A stretch of DNA of 64,000 nt from Halomonas sp. CUBES01 (GTDB lineage Bacteria > Pseudomonadota > Gammaproteobacteria > Pseudomonadales > Halomonadaceae), in NCBI RefSeq assembly GCF_020991005.1, contig NZ_JAJLLW010000008.1, positions 1 through 64,000 on the forward strand, read 5' to 3'. This document shows, piece by piece, positions 48,925 to 60,370 of this stretch. Numbering within the stretch: the first letter of the stretch is position 1; each line of letters opens with the position of its first letter. Under the pieces are notes generated by a model. That model was not told where the DNA came from and did not search any database. It saw only the letters and a program-made list of their open reading frames with translations. A program made the translations under genes and the position numbers.

Positions 48925-50448
48925 ATGTCTCGGCTACCGTTTTATTTTATTGTCGGCCTTATGCTCGTCGCGGGTATCGCGATGAGCGTTCATCGCCACC
49001 TGCAGTTTGAAATACCCTGGCTGCCCGGTGAGCAACGCAAGGTCTGGGAAATCGAAGCCGTCATTACCTTCGATGCGCTGGGCGGCCCGATTCAGGTCGA
49101 TCTTGCCCTGCCCACCCATCAGGCCGGTTATCGTGTGCTGACCGAGAATACCGCCTCTTCCGGCTATGGACTGGCTTATCAGGCCGGCGATACCGGACGG
49201 CGCGCCGAATGGACCATCCGCGAGGCGGAAGGCAGCCAGCAGCTCTACTACTCTGTGCAGATGCTGGTATCGCCCGATGCCCAGGCGCCGGTGCAAACGG
49301 CGCCCGAGCTGCCACCCGCCGTGGAGTGGGAAAGTCCTTTTGACTCCGCCGCTGAACAGCTTATTGACGAAGCCTGGGAGCGCAGCGCCAACAACGCCAC
49401 CTTTGCCCGTGAGCTGATCCGTGATGTGAACGGCGAGCGGCAGGATGAAAATGCGCGTCTACTGCTTGGTGAGCTTGATCCGGCCCCGCTGATAATTCGC
49501 CTGCTCAATCAGGCCGAGGTAAAGGCCCGGGCGGTCAGTGGCCTATTGCTGGAAGATGGCCGCCGTCGGCAGACGCTGAGTAGCTGGATTCAGGTGTTCG
49601 ACGAAAACGACGAAACCTGGTCGCTCTTCCATCCGATAACTGGCGCGCAAGGCAAGCCCGATAACCTGCTGCTCTGGGAAACCACCGGCGACGCCGTGCT
49701 CGAAGTCCAAGGCGGCACCAATTCGCGGGTCAGCTTCTCGATGTTGACGCATCACCAGCCCGCGTCGGCGGCGGTGCGTAACCACAACTCCAATGACACC
49801 CTGCTGAACTTCTCGATTCATAGTCTGCCACTTGAGGAACAGGCGCTGTTCCAGACCATCCTGCTCATCCCGATCGGCGCGCTGGTCGTGGTTTTCCTGC
49901 GGGTTTTCGTCGGCATCAAGACGTCGGGCACCTTCATGCCGGTGCTGATCGCCCTCGCCTTCATCCAGACCAGCCTGGCCACGGGGCTGATCGGCTTCCT
50001 GCTGATCGTGGCGGTGGGTCTGGTGATTCGCAACTATCTGTCGTATTTGAATTTGTTACTGGTGGCCAGGGTATCGGCGGTGATCATCACGGTGATAGGC
50101 ATTATTTCGTTGTTTTCGGTACTGGCGTATCGGATGGGCTTGAATGCCGGGCTGACTATCACCTTCTTCCCGATGATCATTCTCGCCTGGACCATCGAAC
50201 GGATGTCCATCCTGTGGGAGGAGGAAGGCCCCAAGCAGGTGCTGATTCAGGGCGGCGGCAGCCTGCTCACCGCGGTGATTGCCTACCTGGCCATGAACAG
50301 CCCGTGGGTGCGCCATATCACTTTCAACTTCCTGGGCGTTCAGTTCATCCTGATGGCGTTGATCCTGTTGCTGGGTAACTACACTGGCTACCGTTTGCTG
50401 GAGCTGCGTCGCTTCAAGCCCATTACCGAGGATGATAAGCCCTCATGA
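48925..50448 (+). CDS. Inactive transglutaminase-like domain fused to 7TM membrane protein
   Basis: A 507-residue membrane protein. After an N-terminal anchor (about 4-22), residues about 30-300 form a periplasmic domain of the inactive-transglutaminase family (RAVSGLLLEDGRRRQTLSSWIQVFDENDETWSLFHP). The last 200 residues hold about seven hydrophobic helices starting FQTILLIPIGALVVVFLRVFVGIKTSGTFMPVLIALAF. In the transglutaminase-like part I see no clear Cys-His-Asp triad; there is no cysteine in that region, so it is probably a binding module. AAGGAATC precedes the ATG. Its stop overlaps the ATP-grasp start by four bases. Confidence 0.85.
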   Translation: MSRLPFYFIVGLMLVAGIAMSVHRHLQFEIPWLPGEQRKVWEIEAVITFDALGGPIQVDLALPTHQAGYRVLTENTASSGYGLAYQAGDTGRRAEWTIREAEGSQQLYYSVQMLVSPDAQAPVQTAPELPPAVEWESPFDSAAEQLIDEAWERSANNATFARELIRDVNGERQDENARLLLGELDPAPLIIRLLNQAEVKARAVSGLLLEDGRRRQTLSSWIQVFDENDETWSLFHPITGAQGKPDNLLLWETTGDAVLEVQGGTNSRVSFSMLTHHQPASAAVRNHNSNDTLLNFSIHSLPLEEQALFQTILLIPIGALVVVFLRVFVGIKTSGTFMPVLIALAFIQTSLATGLIGFLLIVAVGLVIRNYLSYLNLLLVARVSAVIITVIGIISLFSVLAYRMGLNAGLTITFFPMIILAWTIERMSILWEEEGPKQVLIQGGGSLLTAVIAYLAMNSPWVRHITFNFLGVQFILMALILLLGNYTGYRLLELRRFKPITEDDKPS

Positions 50449-51443
50449 GCTGGCTGAGTGATTGGACATGGCCGTCACGGCTGCGCGACAAGGGCATCAT
50501 CGGCATGAATCGTCGCAATATCCGCTACATTGGCCGCTATAATAGCCGGCGGCTTTACCCGCTGGTCGATGACAAACTCAAAACCAAGCTGCTCGCACAG
50601 CGCTACGGCATCACCACGCCGGCGCTGATCGGCACGGTGACCACCCAATTTGGCGTCAAGCACATCGGCGAGATGCTGGGCGGCCACCATGGCTTCGTCA
50701 TCAAGCCGGCCAAGGGCAGCGGCGGAAAGGGTATTCTGGTGATTGAAAGCGTCGACGGCGACGAATTCATCAAGCCTAGCGGCGCCCGTCTCCTGGTCAC
50801 CGATATTGAACGCCACGTGTCCAACATTCTGTCGGGGCTCTACTCTCTCGGCGGCTCGCCGGACGTGGCGGTGGTCGAAACGCTGATCAATTTCGATGAA
50901 AGCCTGATGGCCTACACCTACGAAGGCGTGCCCGACATCCGTGTCATTGTCTTCAAGGGGTATCCAGTCATGGCCATGATGCGGCTTTCCACGGCCGCCT
51001 CGGACGGCAAAGCCAATCTTCACCAGGGCGCTGTCGGTGTGGGGCTGAACATGGCAACGGGCGAGGCCCTGCGGGGCGTCCAGTTTGATCGCCCCTGCTA
51101 TGCCCATCCGGATACCGGCCACGACCTGGCGAGCCTGAAGGTACCGCAGTGGAAAACCCTGCTGGATCTGGCGGCGGGCTGCTATGAAATGACGGGGTTG
51201 GGCTATCTGGGCACCGATATGGTGCTCGACCGTAAGCACGGCCCCATGCTGCTCGAGCTCAATGCCCGCCCTGGCCTGGCTATTCAGATGACCAACGGTG
51301 AAGGACTGCGGCGACGGCTGGACCTTATCGAACGGCAGCCCGACGGCGTCTCCGTGGAAAAGCGCGTGGCCTTTGCCCAGCACCACTTTGCTCGCACAAG
51401 CGAGTTGACGGACGCGCCTGACACGCCGCCAGCAACCGCGTAA
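50445..51443 (+). CDS. RimK-like ATP-grasp amide ligase (alpha-L-glutamate ligase-type)
   Basis: A 332-residue cytoplasmic ATP-grasp enzyme. The nucleotide-binding part has HHGFVIKPAKGSGGKGILVIE, and the metal-binding end is LELNARPGLAIQMTNGEGLRRR. MNRRNIRYIGRYNSRRLYPLVDDKLKTK is typical of the subfamily usually named alpha-L-glutamate ligase homolog. Such enzymes join an amino acid or peptide carboxylate to an amine, but the real substrate of this subgroup is not known to me. It is translationally coupled to the 7TM gene (ATGA overlap), so ligase, membrane protein and protease form one unit. Confidence 0.87.
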   Translation: MSWLSDWTWPSRLRDKGIIGMNRRNIRYIGRYNSRRLYPLVDDKLKTKLLAQRYGITTPALIGTVTTQFGVKHIGEMLGGHHGFVIKPAKGSGGKGILVIESVDGDEFIKPSGARLLVTDIERHVSNILSGLYSLGGSPDVAVVETLINFDESLMAYTYEGVPDIRVIVFKGYPVMAMMRLSTAASDGKANLHQGAVGVGLNMATGEALRGVQFDRPCYAHPDTGHDLASLKVPQWKTLLDLAAGCYEMTGLGYLGTDMVLDRKHGPMLLELNARPGLAIQMTNGEGLRRRLDLIERQPDGVSVEKRVAFAQHHFARTSELTDAPDTPPATA

Positions 51444-51492
51444 ACTTTATCTTTCAAGCGTTAACTGCGCTCACAATGTCAACGAGACCTCT

Positions 51493-51942
51493 ATGACAAA
51501 CGCCAATGCGCTGGTTCAGCAGGCTGAATCGCAATGCCATACGCGTGGCGTGCGGTTTACTCCCATCCGACGGCGGGTGCTGGAGCTGATTGCGCGGCAT
51601 GGCGGCGGGCTGAAAGCCTATGACCTGCTTGATCAGCTTTCCACAGAGCACGCAGCGGCCCGGCCTCCCACGGTCTACCGCGCACTCGAGTTTCTAATCG
51701 AGCAGGGACTTGTCCATCGCATCGAGTCGCAAAATGCCTACGTTGCCTGTGCATGCCCGGAACACGCCCACGGGTTTCAACTGCTCATCTGCCGGCATTG
51801 CGGCTATGTAGAAGAACTCCACCTGGATGAAATAAGCGATCAACTGGCCGGACTGGCACAGCGCCAGGGCTTCAAGGTGGAAAGGCAAACGATCGAATTG
51901 CTGGGCCTCTGCCAGCGCTGCCAACCCCAAAGCGAGTCGTAA
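51493..51942 (+). CDS. zur: Fur-family zinc uptake regulator Zur
   Basis: A 149-residue metalloregulator. A winged helix ([50 protein letters not shown]) is followed by a dimerisation domain with a structural zinc site (CRHCG and CQRC) and the sensor residues in [16 protein letters not shown]. The CxxC pairs and the HAHGF motif favour Zur over Fur or PerR. It lies one base upstream of hisI and in the same operon. No znuABC genes are in the window, and I did not find a recognisable Zur box just upstream. Confidence 0.86.
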   Translation: MTNANALVQQAESQCHTRGVRFTPIRRRVLELIARHGGGLKAYDLLDQLSTEHAAARPPTVYRALEFLIEQGLVHRIESQNAYVACACPEHAHGFQLLICRHCGYVEELHLDEISDQLAGLAQRQGFKVERQTIELLGLCQRCQPQSES

Positions 51943-51943
51943 C

Positions 51944-52414
51944 ATGTCCTCAGTGAATCAGCAGGCGAATCAACAGCTCTTCAAGGACCTTGAAGCCGCC
52001 TCTCCATCCGACGCCCTGCCCGCATTAGCCACGGTACTCGACGCGGTGCAGTTCAATGCAGACGGCTTGCTTCCGGCCATTGCCCAGCAGCACGACACTG
52101 GCGAGGTGCTGATGATGGCGTGGATGAACCGCGAAGCGCTTGAAGAAACGCTACAAACGCATCGCGTATGTTACTACTCGCGCTCCCGGGACAAGCTGTG
52201 GCGCAAGGGAGAGTCTTCCGGCCAGCAGCAGCACCTGAAAGGCGCGTCGCTGGACTGTGACGGTGACACCCTGCTGCTCCAGGTCGAGCAGATCGGGCCT
52301 GCCTGTCACACCGGACGGCGAAGCTGCTTTTATCTGTCGCTGACGCAGGAAGACGTGTCGATCAACAGCGCACCGATCATCGATCCTGCCGATCTTTACG
52401 GCAAGCCGTCGTGA
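51944..52414 (+). CDS. hisI: Phosphoribosyl-AMP cyclohydrolase HisI
   Basis: A 156-residue enzyme of histidine synthesis opening the purine ring of phosphoribosyl-AMP. The core [41 protein letters not shown] is unmistakable, and all three zinc-site cysteines are present ([19 protein letters not shown]). An N-terminal extension of about 40 residues precedes it. Unusually, it is not beside hisE or tatABC, but sits one base after zur and overlaps yidD. It may be a second, Zur-linked copy; the rest of the genome would be needed to tell. Confidence 0.93.
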   Translation: MSSVNQQANQQLFKDLEAASPSDALPALATVLDAVQFNADGLLPAIAQQHDTGEVLMMAWMNREALEETLQTHRVCYYSRSRDKLWRKGESSGQQQHLKGASLDCDGDTLLLQVEQIGPACHTGRRSCFYLSLTQEDVSINSAPIIDPADLYGKPS

Positions 52415-52752
52415 AAAGCCGCTGCCAGGCGCTGATTCGGTGGCCTCGCTGGTTGGCTAGCCACGTCTTGGTGGGGCTGGTGCGCGTCTATCAGTACACG
52501 CTAAGTCCGTTACTTGGGCCTCGCTGTCGCTTCTGGCCAAGCTGTTCGGCGTATGCCGTCGAGGCAATACAGGTTCACGGCCCGCTTAAAGGCACCTGGA
52601 TGGCCATTAAACGCATACTGAAATGTCACCCCGGCAGTGAAGGCGGCATGGATCCGGTTCCCGGCGGGCGTAGCGAAGCACTTTGTCGGGAAGACGACGA
52701 AGGTGACCATCACGCTTGCCCTCGCCCCCCTTCTACGGCTACCCGCGACTAG
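52411..52752 (+). CDS. yidD: Membrane protein insertion efficiency factor YidD
   Basis: A 113-residue protein of the YidD (UPF0161) family, which aids YidC-dependent membrane insertion. The core is complete: [57 protein letters not shown] with the conserved cysteines. An amphipathic N-terminal helix lies ahead. The start is GTG overlapping the hisI stop (GTGA). A Pro/His/Asp-rich tail extends about 30 residues past the core. It normally lies between rnpA and yidC; here it is detached from that cluster and ends by overlapping the stop of converging sufE. Confidence 0.92.
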   Translation: MKSRCQALIRWPRWLASHVLVGLVRVYQYTLSPLLGPRCRFWPSCSAYAVEAIQVHGPLKGTWMAIKRILKCHPGSEGGMDPVPGGRSEALCREDDEGDHHACPRPPSTATRD

Positions 52753-53168
52753 GTCGACTGCTGAGCCACCTGGTAGATGCGCTCCAGCATCGCATTCAGC
52801 CCGTTGCTGCGCGTCGGCGAAAGGTGTTTATCCAGGCCCAGGTCCGCCATGAAATGCGGCTCGGTATGGCGGACTTCGTCCGGGGTTCGCTCGCTGTAGA
52901 TACGCAGCAATACGGCAATCAACCCGGAGACAATCGCCGCATCGGACGTGGCCTTGAAGATCAGCTTGTCGCCCTGGGCTTCATGGTGCATCCAGACGTT
53001 GGACTGGCACCCCTGAATTTTCGTCTCTTCGGTTTTCCATTCGTCCGGGAAGTCGGGTAGCTGTTTGCCCATGTCGATAATGTATTGATAACGATCCATC
53101 CAGTTATCAAACATGTCGAATTCTTCGATCAGTTCCTGCTGGGCGAGTTCGGCACCTGACGTACTCAT
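52749..53168 (-). CDS. sufE: Cysteine desulfurase sulfur acceptor SufE
   Basis: A 139-residue SufE/CsdE-family protein that receives persulfide sulfur from SufS for Fe-S assembly. The acceptor cysteine is Cys54 in [12 protein letters not shown], and [22 protein letters not shown] is a standard N-terminus. AAAGGAAT lies upstream on the minus strand. SufS and the other suf genes are not in the window. Confidence 0.93.
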   Translation of the reverse strand: MSTSGAELAQQELIEEFDMFDNWMDRYQYIIDMGKQLPDFPDEWKTEETKIQGCQSNVWMHHEAQGDKLIFKATSDAAIVSGLIAVLLRIYSERTPDEVRHTEPHFMADLGLDKHLSPTRSNGLNAMLERIYQVAQQST

Positions 53169-53204
53169 GGTAATTCCTTTAGCGTTAGGCGTGAAATATC
53201 GCCA

Positions 53205-54362
53205 TTATAACGTGTCAGCGTCGTCTTGGGTGGCCTTGGGCGCAATCTGATGGCGCTGTTGTTCATGGTGCCACTCGATGGCTTCATTATGCAGATAGCG
53301 CGCAGTGGTATCCAGGCGCGAGTGGCGTGCGCTATCGGCCAGGTGTCGCAGGCTGATGCCCGCCTGGGCCTGATGGGTAATCGAGGTGTGGCGTAACCAA
53401 TGCGGGGTGGCCTTGCGCAGCGCGGCGACATGCGCGGGATTGCCTTCGGCGGTTTGCAGCGCGTCGGCCGCCTCATTGAAGGTATCGCGTATCAGCCGGT
53501 AAAGCTGGTTGTGGCCAATGCCGCGCTGCCCGTCCAGCGCGCGAATAAGCGGTGTGTCGTCATGATGCGCGGGCATCCCATGATGACCCAGGGCGTGTCG
53601 CCACTCGATGAGACACGCTTGCATATCCGACGGTAGCGGAATGCGCGCGATCTTGCTTCCTTTGCCAACCACCGACCACCACCAACGCCCCTCGCTTTGC
53701 TGGAAATCGCCCATGCGTGCCTCGGCCATTTCACTCACTCGGGGGGCTAGCAGATAGGCAAAACCAAAGATAAACCGTCGCCGGCCGTGTTCGTAAGCTC
53801 CGCGTTCGCCCTGCCCTGCTGACTGGTTCAACCACTCCCAGAACCACTCCCACAGCTCGCGCTCCAGGTAGCGTTCAATTCGCTGTGTCTGATTGTTCAA
53901 TCGGCGTGATTTATCGCGCATCAAGCGAAACGGGTTATGGCGTACCCAGCCGGCTTCGACCAGCCAGCTGTAAAGCCCCTGCAGAATAATCAGGCTTTGC
54001 CGGCGGCTGCTGGGCGAAAGCCCACCGCGAAACGGCCGCCATTGAGGATGCTGGCGTGGCTTGGTGGGCCCCACCCACTGGGCGCTTGGCTGAGGGTCGG
54101 CCAAAAACTGCTCGAAGTCGCGTAGTACCTCGCGATTGACCTGCCCAAGCGTCAACCCCTGGTGCGTCAGCCAGAGTAACAGCCGCTCGGCCTCCCGACG
54201 GTAGCATTTCCAGGTTTGTGGACTTTCCTGGTACTCGGCAAGCCACGCCGCCACCGCCTCCACGTCCGTGTTGGCGGTAATCTGTGGCAAAACCGGCGAC
54301 TCGCTGAGGCTTTCCAGCGGCGATATCGCGTTGGCGATAGCTGTATGATCCCGTGTTCCCAT
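53205..54362 (-). CDS. Tyrosine recombinase (phage integrase family)
   Basis: A 385-residue site-specific recombinase. The N-terminal SAM-like/core-binding region (about 33-150) has YQESPQTWKCYRREAERLLLWL; the catalytic domain holds a complete active set: Arg208 (APRVSE), Lys234 (GKGSK), His321 and Arg324 (PHWLRHTSITH), His347, and the nucleophile Tyr356 (TTARYLHNE). It looks active. It is too divergent and too long for XerC/XerD, and no phage or plasmid genes are near. It is divergent from a KfrA-type gene, with inverted repeats between them, an arrangement like tnpS/tnpT of Tn4651-type transposons. The leader is purine-rich on the transcript. Confidence 0.88.
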   Translation of the reverse strand: MGTRDHTAIANAISPLESLSESPVLPQITANTDVEAVAAWLAEYQESPQTWKCYRREAERLLLWLTHQGLTLGQVNREVLRDFEQFLADPQPSAQWVGPTKPRQHPQWRPFRGGLSPSSRRQSLIILQGLYSWLVEAGWVRHNPFRLMRDKSRRLNNQTQRIERYLERELWEWFWEWLNQSAGQGERGAYEHGRRRFIFGFAYLLAPRVSEMAEARMGDFQQSEGRWWWSVVGKGSKIARIPLPSDMQACLIEWRHALGHHGMPAHHDDTPLIRALDGQRGIGHNQLYRLIRDTFNEAADALQTAEGNPAHVAALRKATPHWLRHTSITHQAQAGISLRHLADSARHSRLDTTARYLHNEAIEWHHEQQRHQIAPKATQDDADTL

Positions 54363-54396
54363 TGGCGCCTTTCTCCTCTCTGCCTTCTGCTATTTT

Positions 54397-54420
54397 CCCT
54401 CTTCCCTCTTCCCTCCTCCC
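54397..54420 (-). promoter_or_regulatory. G-quadruplex-type tract in the recombinase leader
   Basis: On the minus strand there are four GGG runs separated by four-base purine loops (AGGA, AAGA, AAGA), fitting the G3-N1-7 quadruplex pattern. On the plus strand these are CCC at 54397, 54404, 54411 and 54418 within a longer polypyrimidine tract (about 54371-54432). It lies 35 bases upstream of the recombinase start on its coding strand. Confidence 0.6.
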
Positions 54421-54486
54421 TCATTTTCTACTTATTTATTCGATCCATTGGTTGGCGAGTGCGCTAAGTCTGCCTTGCACCACCAG

Positions 54487-54520
54487 TAAATTCAAGATAA
54501 GGCGGGTAATCTTGAATTTA
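54487..54520. repeat. 12-10-12 inverted repeat, candidate recombinase core site or operator
   Basis: TAAATTCAAGAT (54487-54498) and its exact complement ATCTTGAATTTA (54509-54520) flank a 10-base spacer AAGGCGGGTA. The TTCAAGA element recurs nearby: TTTAAGA at 54526-54532 and TCTTGAA at 54570-54576. Paired arms around a short asymmetric spacer are the layout of tyrosine-recombinase crossover sites. KfrA operator binding is the alternative. Confidence 0.6.
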
Positions 54521-54547
54521 TATAGTTTAAGATAAATAAATTACATT

Positions 54548-54562
54548 TTACGTATTACGTAA
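54548..54562. repeat. Palindrome TTACGTATTACGTAA upstream of the KfrA-type gene
   Basis: A perfect 7-1-7 palindrome sits 66 bases before the KfrA-type start. It is a good candidate for autoregulatory binding by that protein, since KfrA proteins repress their own promoters. Confidence 0.5.
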
Positions 54563-54627
54563 TATTGCCTCTTGAAGTGAATAGCGGCACAATCACCACC
54601 ATCAACCCCCGCAACAGGAGCCTCTCC

Positions 54628-55668
54628 ATGGCGCGCAGCGGCATTCAGTATTCCGATGTTCAGCAGGCCATCGATACGCTGCTCACCCGGGGCGATACCC
54701 CGAGCGTGCAGCGCATTCGGGAAGTGCTGGGTACCGGCAGCTACACCACCATCAGCGAGCATTTCCGCCAGTGGCGCATCGAGCGGGACAACAACCGGGA
54801 CGTGCCGCCGCCCAAGGGCGTGCCCGAGGCCGTCGCCAGCCTGGCCGGCGAGCTCTGGAAAGAAGCCCTGGAGGCTGCCCAGCAGGCGCTACATCACTAT
54901 CGCGAAGAAGCCGACCGACAGGTAGAGGTTGCCCGACGCGAGGCAAGCGACGCTGATCAGCGTGCCGCCAACGCGGAGCAGCGCGAAAGCGCCCTGGCCG
55001 AACACCTTCGGCATACCGAAACCCGAGTGGAAGCGCTCAGCCGTGACCTTGCCGCCAGCCAATCGGACGAAGCCCACTGGCGGGCGCAGTCTGATGAAGC
55101 CCGCAGCGAAGCGGCCAAATCGCAAGAAGCCTATGAGCGGATCCAGCAGCAGCTGGCCGAACGTGAGGCAAGCCATGCCGAGCAGCTGAATCGCCAGCAG
55201 GCCGAGTGGGAGACGCGTCTGGCTCAGGAAGAGCAGCGCCACGAAGCTGCCGAAGATCGCCTGATGGGCTTGCTAGACAGTGCCCGACAGGAGCGCGCGC
55301 AGGAAGAAGCCGCTTATCAGCAGCGCTTGAAGCAGGCCGATAAGCGTAATGAGACGCTGGCTGGCGAGGTAAAAACCCTAGAGCGCACGTTGCATGAACA
55401 GCAGTTGGAGGCCCAAGCTCAACGTCAGGCGCAGACCCGCCTAGAAGAAACGCTGGAAACCCTACAGAAGCGCCTTGAGGAAGTTACCCAGCAACGCGAG
55501 GCAGCGGAAGCGTCGCTCGCCAGACAGGCACAGCAGCATGAAACACGGGAAAGCGCCTGGCAGGAACAGCTGTGGTCACGCATGGACGCCATGCAGCAAC
55601 AATTGACGAACCTGCCCGCGTCGCTGTCGCATCAAAAGGAAGACGGTTCGGGCAATCAGCCGGATTAG
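54628..55668 (+). CDS. KfrA-type DNA-binding coiled-coil protein
   Basis: A 346-residue protein with an N-terminal KfrA_N DNA-binding domain (about 1-115: YSDVQQAIDTLLTRGDTPSVQRIREVLGTGSYTTISEHFRQW) and a long, alanine/glutamine/glutamate-rich coiled coil (about 90-330). KfrA proteins bind DNA by the N-terminus and multimerise by the coil. The ATG at 54628 follows CAGGAG; the open frame to 54565 has no such site. It is divergent from the tyrosine recombinase, suggesting an accessory or regulatory role. The auxiliary protein TnpT of Tn4651-type transposons occupies the same position beside tyrosine recombinase TnpS, although similarity at sequence level is untested here. Confidence 0.85.
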   Translation: MARSGIQYSDVQQAIDTLLTRGDTPSVQRIREVLGTGSYTTISEHFRQWRIERDNNRDVPPPKGVPEAVASLAGELWKEALEAAQQALHHYREEADRQVEVARREASDADQRAANAEQRESALAEHLRHTETRVEALSRDLAASQSDEAHWRAQSDEARSEAAKSQEAYERIQQQLAEREASHAEQLNRQQAEWETRLAQEEQRHEAAEDRLMGLLDSARQERAQEEAAYQQRLKQADKRNETLAGEVKTLERTLHEQQLEAQAQRQAQTRLEETLETLQKRLEEVTQQREAAEASLARQAQQHETRESAWQEQLWSRMDAMQQQLTNLPASLSHQKEDGSGNQPD

Positions 55669-55705
55669 AGGGGGCATAAAGATAAGCTGCCAAAAGGGCT
55701 GATAC

Positions 55706-55735
55706 AAAAAAGCCCAGCGTTTGCTGGGCTTTTTT
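55706..55735. terminator. Bidirectional terminator between the KfrA-type gene and nfuA
   Basis: AAAAAAGCCCAGC (55706-55718), loop GTTT, and GCTGGGCTTTTTT (55723-55735) make a perfect 13-base stem with A and T tracts, serving both converging genes. Confidence 0.95.
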
Positions 55736-55756
55736 GAGGTGTATAACCGGCAAGGA

Positions 55757-56380
55757 TCAACGATAGTAGGCGTTGGTCGTATCCGAGTGATCGGTGACAT
55801 CGCGGATGCCGGCCAGCTCGGGAATACGCTCCATCAGCGTTTTCTCGACGCCATCCTTGAGGGTCAAGTCCACGGCCGCGCAGCCCTGACAGCCACCGCC
55901 GAAGGCAAGCACGGCCATTTTCTGCTCGGTGAGCTCAACCAGCTTGACTTCGCCGCCATGAGAGGCAAGGCCAGGATTGATTTCGCTGTACAGCACGTAG
56001 TTGACGCGGTCTTCCATCGGACTGTCGGCATTGACCTTGGGCATCTTGGCGTTGGGCGCCTTGATGGTCAGCTGGCCGCCCATACGATCGGCGTTGAAAT
56101 CGACAACGGCTTCTTCCAGGAACGCCAGGCTATTCTTGTCCAGGAACACATTGATCTTGTCGAGTTCCAGCTTCTCGTCGGTGGGCTCTTCTTCCCCCGG
56201 ACGGCAATAGGCCAGGCAGGTTTCCGCGTAGGGAGTCCCCGGCTGGGTAATGAAAATGCGCACGGCAATACCTTCGACGTTTTGCTTTTCCAGCAACTCT
56301 GCCAGGTAATCCTGTGCGCTATCTGTAATATCAATACCTTGGGTATCGACGTTGGTATCGGCTTCGGTAGTCTCGGTCAT
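55757..56380 (-). CDS. nfuA: Fe-S biogenesis protein NfuA
   Basis: A 207-residue Fe-S carrier. The N-terminal half is a degenerate A-type domain ([27 protein letters not shown]), the C-terminal half an Nfu domain with the cluster-binding CxxC at Cys164/Cys167 ([15 protein letters not shown]). The start at 56380 (MTETTEAD) follows GGAGG on the minus strand, somewhat distant; the frame extends to 56422. The adjacent metH is divergent. With sufE it brackets the recombinase/KfrA module with Fe-S genes. Confidence 0.95.
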   Translation of the reverse strand: MTETTEADTNVDTQGIDITDSAQDYLAELLEKQNVEGIAVRIFITQPGTPYAETCLAYCRPGEEEPTDEKLELDKINVFLDKNSLAFLEEAVVDFNADRMGGQLTIKAPNAKMPKVNADSPMEDRVNYVLYSEINPGLASHGGEVKLVELTEQKMAVLAFGGGCQGCAAVDLTLKDGVEKTLMERIPELAGIRDVTDHSDTTNAYYR

Positions 56381-56672
56381 GAGGGGTATCTTCCTCCCGT
56401 GGCAGTGGCGTGACCACTTCACATGTCATTTGTGTCTATGGTAAGCAAAACCGGCCGCCGACACAATCCCGACTGTTTTACTGGGCTATTCACCCTGTCT
56501 GGCCGATAATACTCCCTTTCTTTCGCCAATGCCGCCCTGCATTCGAGACAATACATTGCTGCCCCGCCTGAGTCGCTTTGTTATGATAGTGCGCCGCTGA
56601 CCCGTTGGGACTTGAAGTAACGACGATAACAACCCCCCTTTTTGACTGAAACGCTGGAGAGCTTCCCCCGCC

Positions 56673-60368
<3,696 letters not shown>

Positions 60369-60370
60369 CG

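Noticed and set aside
53205..55668. Prophage or integrative element carrying the recombinase
   Set aside because: Only the recombinase and KfrA-type genes are unusual; flanking genes are core Fe-S and biosynthesis genes, no tRNA or duplicated att sequence lies beside them, and no phage structural genes occur.
56381..56672. Possible cobalamin or SAH riboswitch upstream of metH
   Set aside because: No B12 box or conserved SAH/SAM riboswitch core was found by eye. A covariance-model search would decide.
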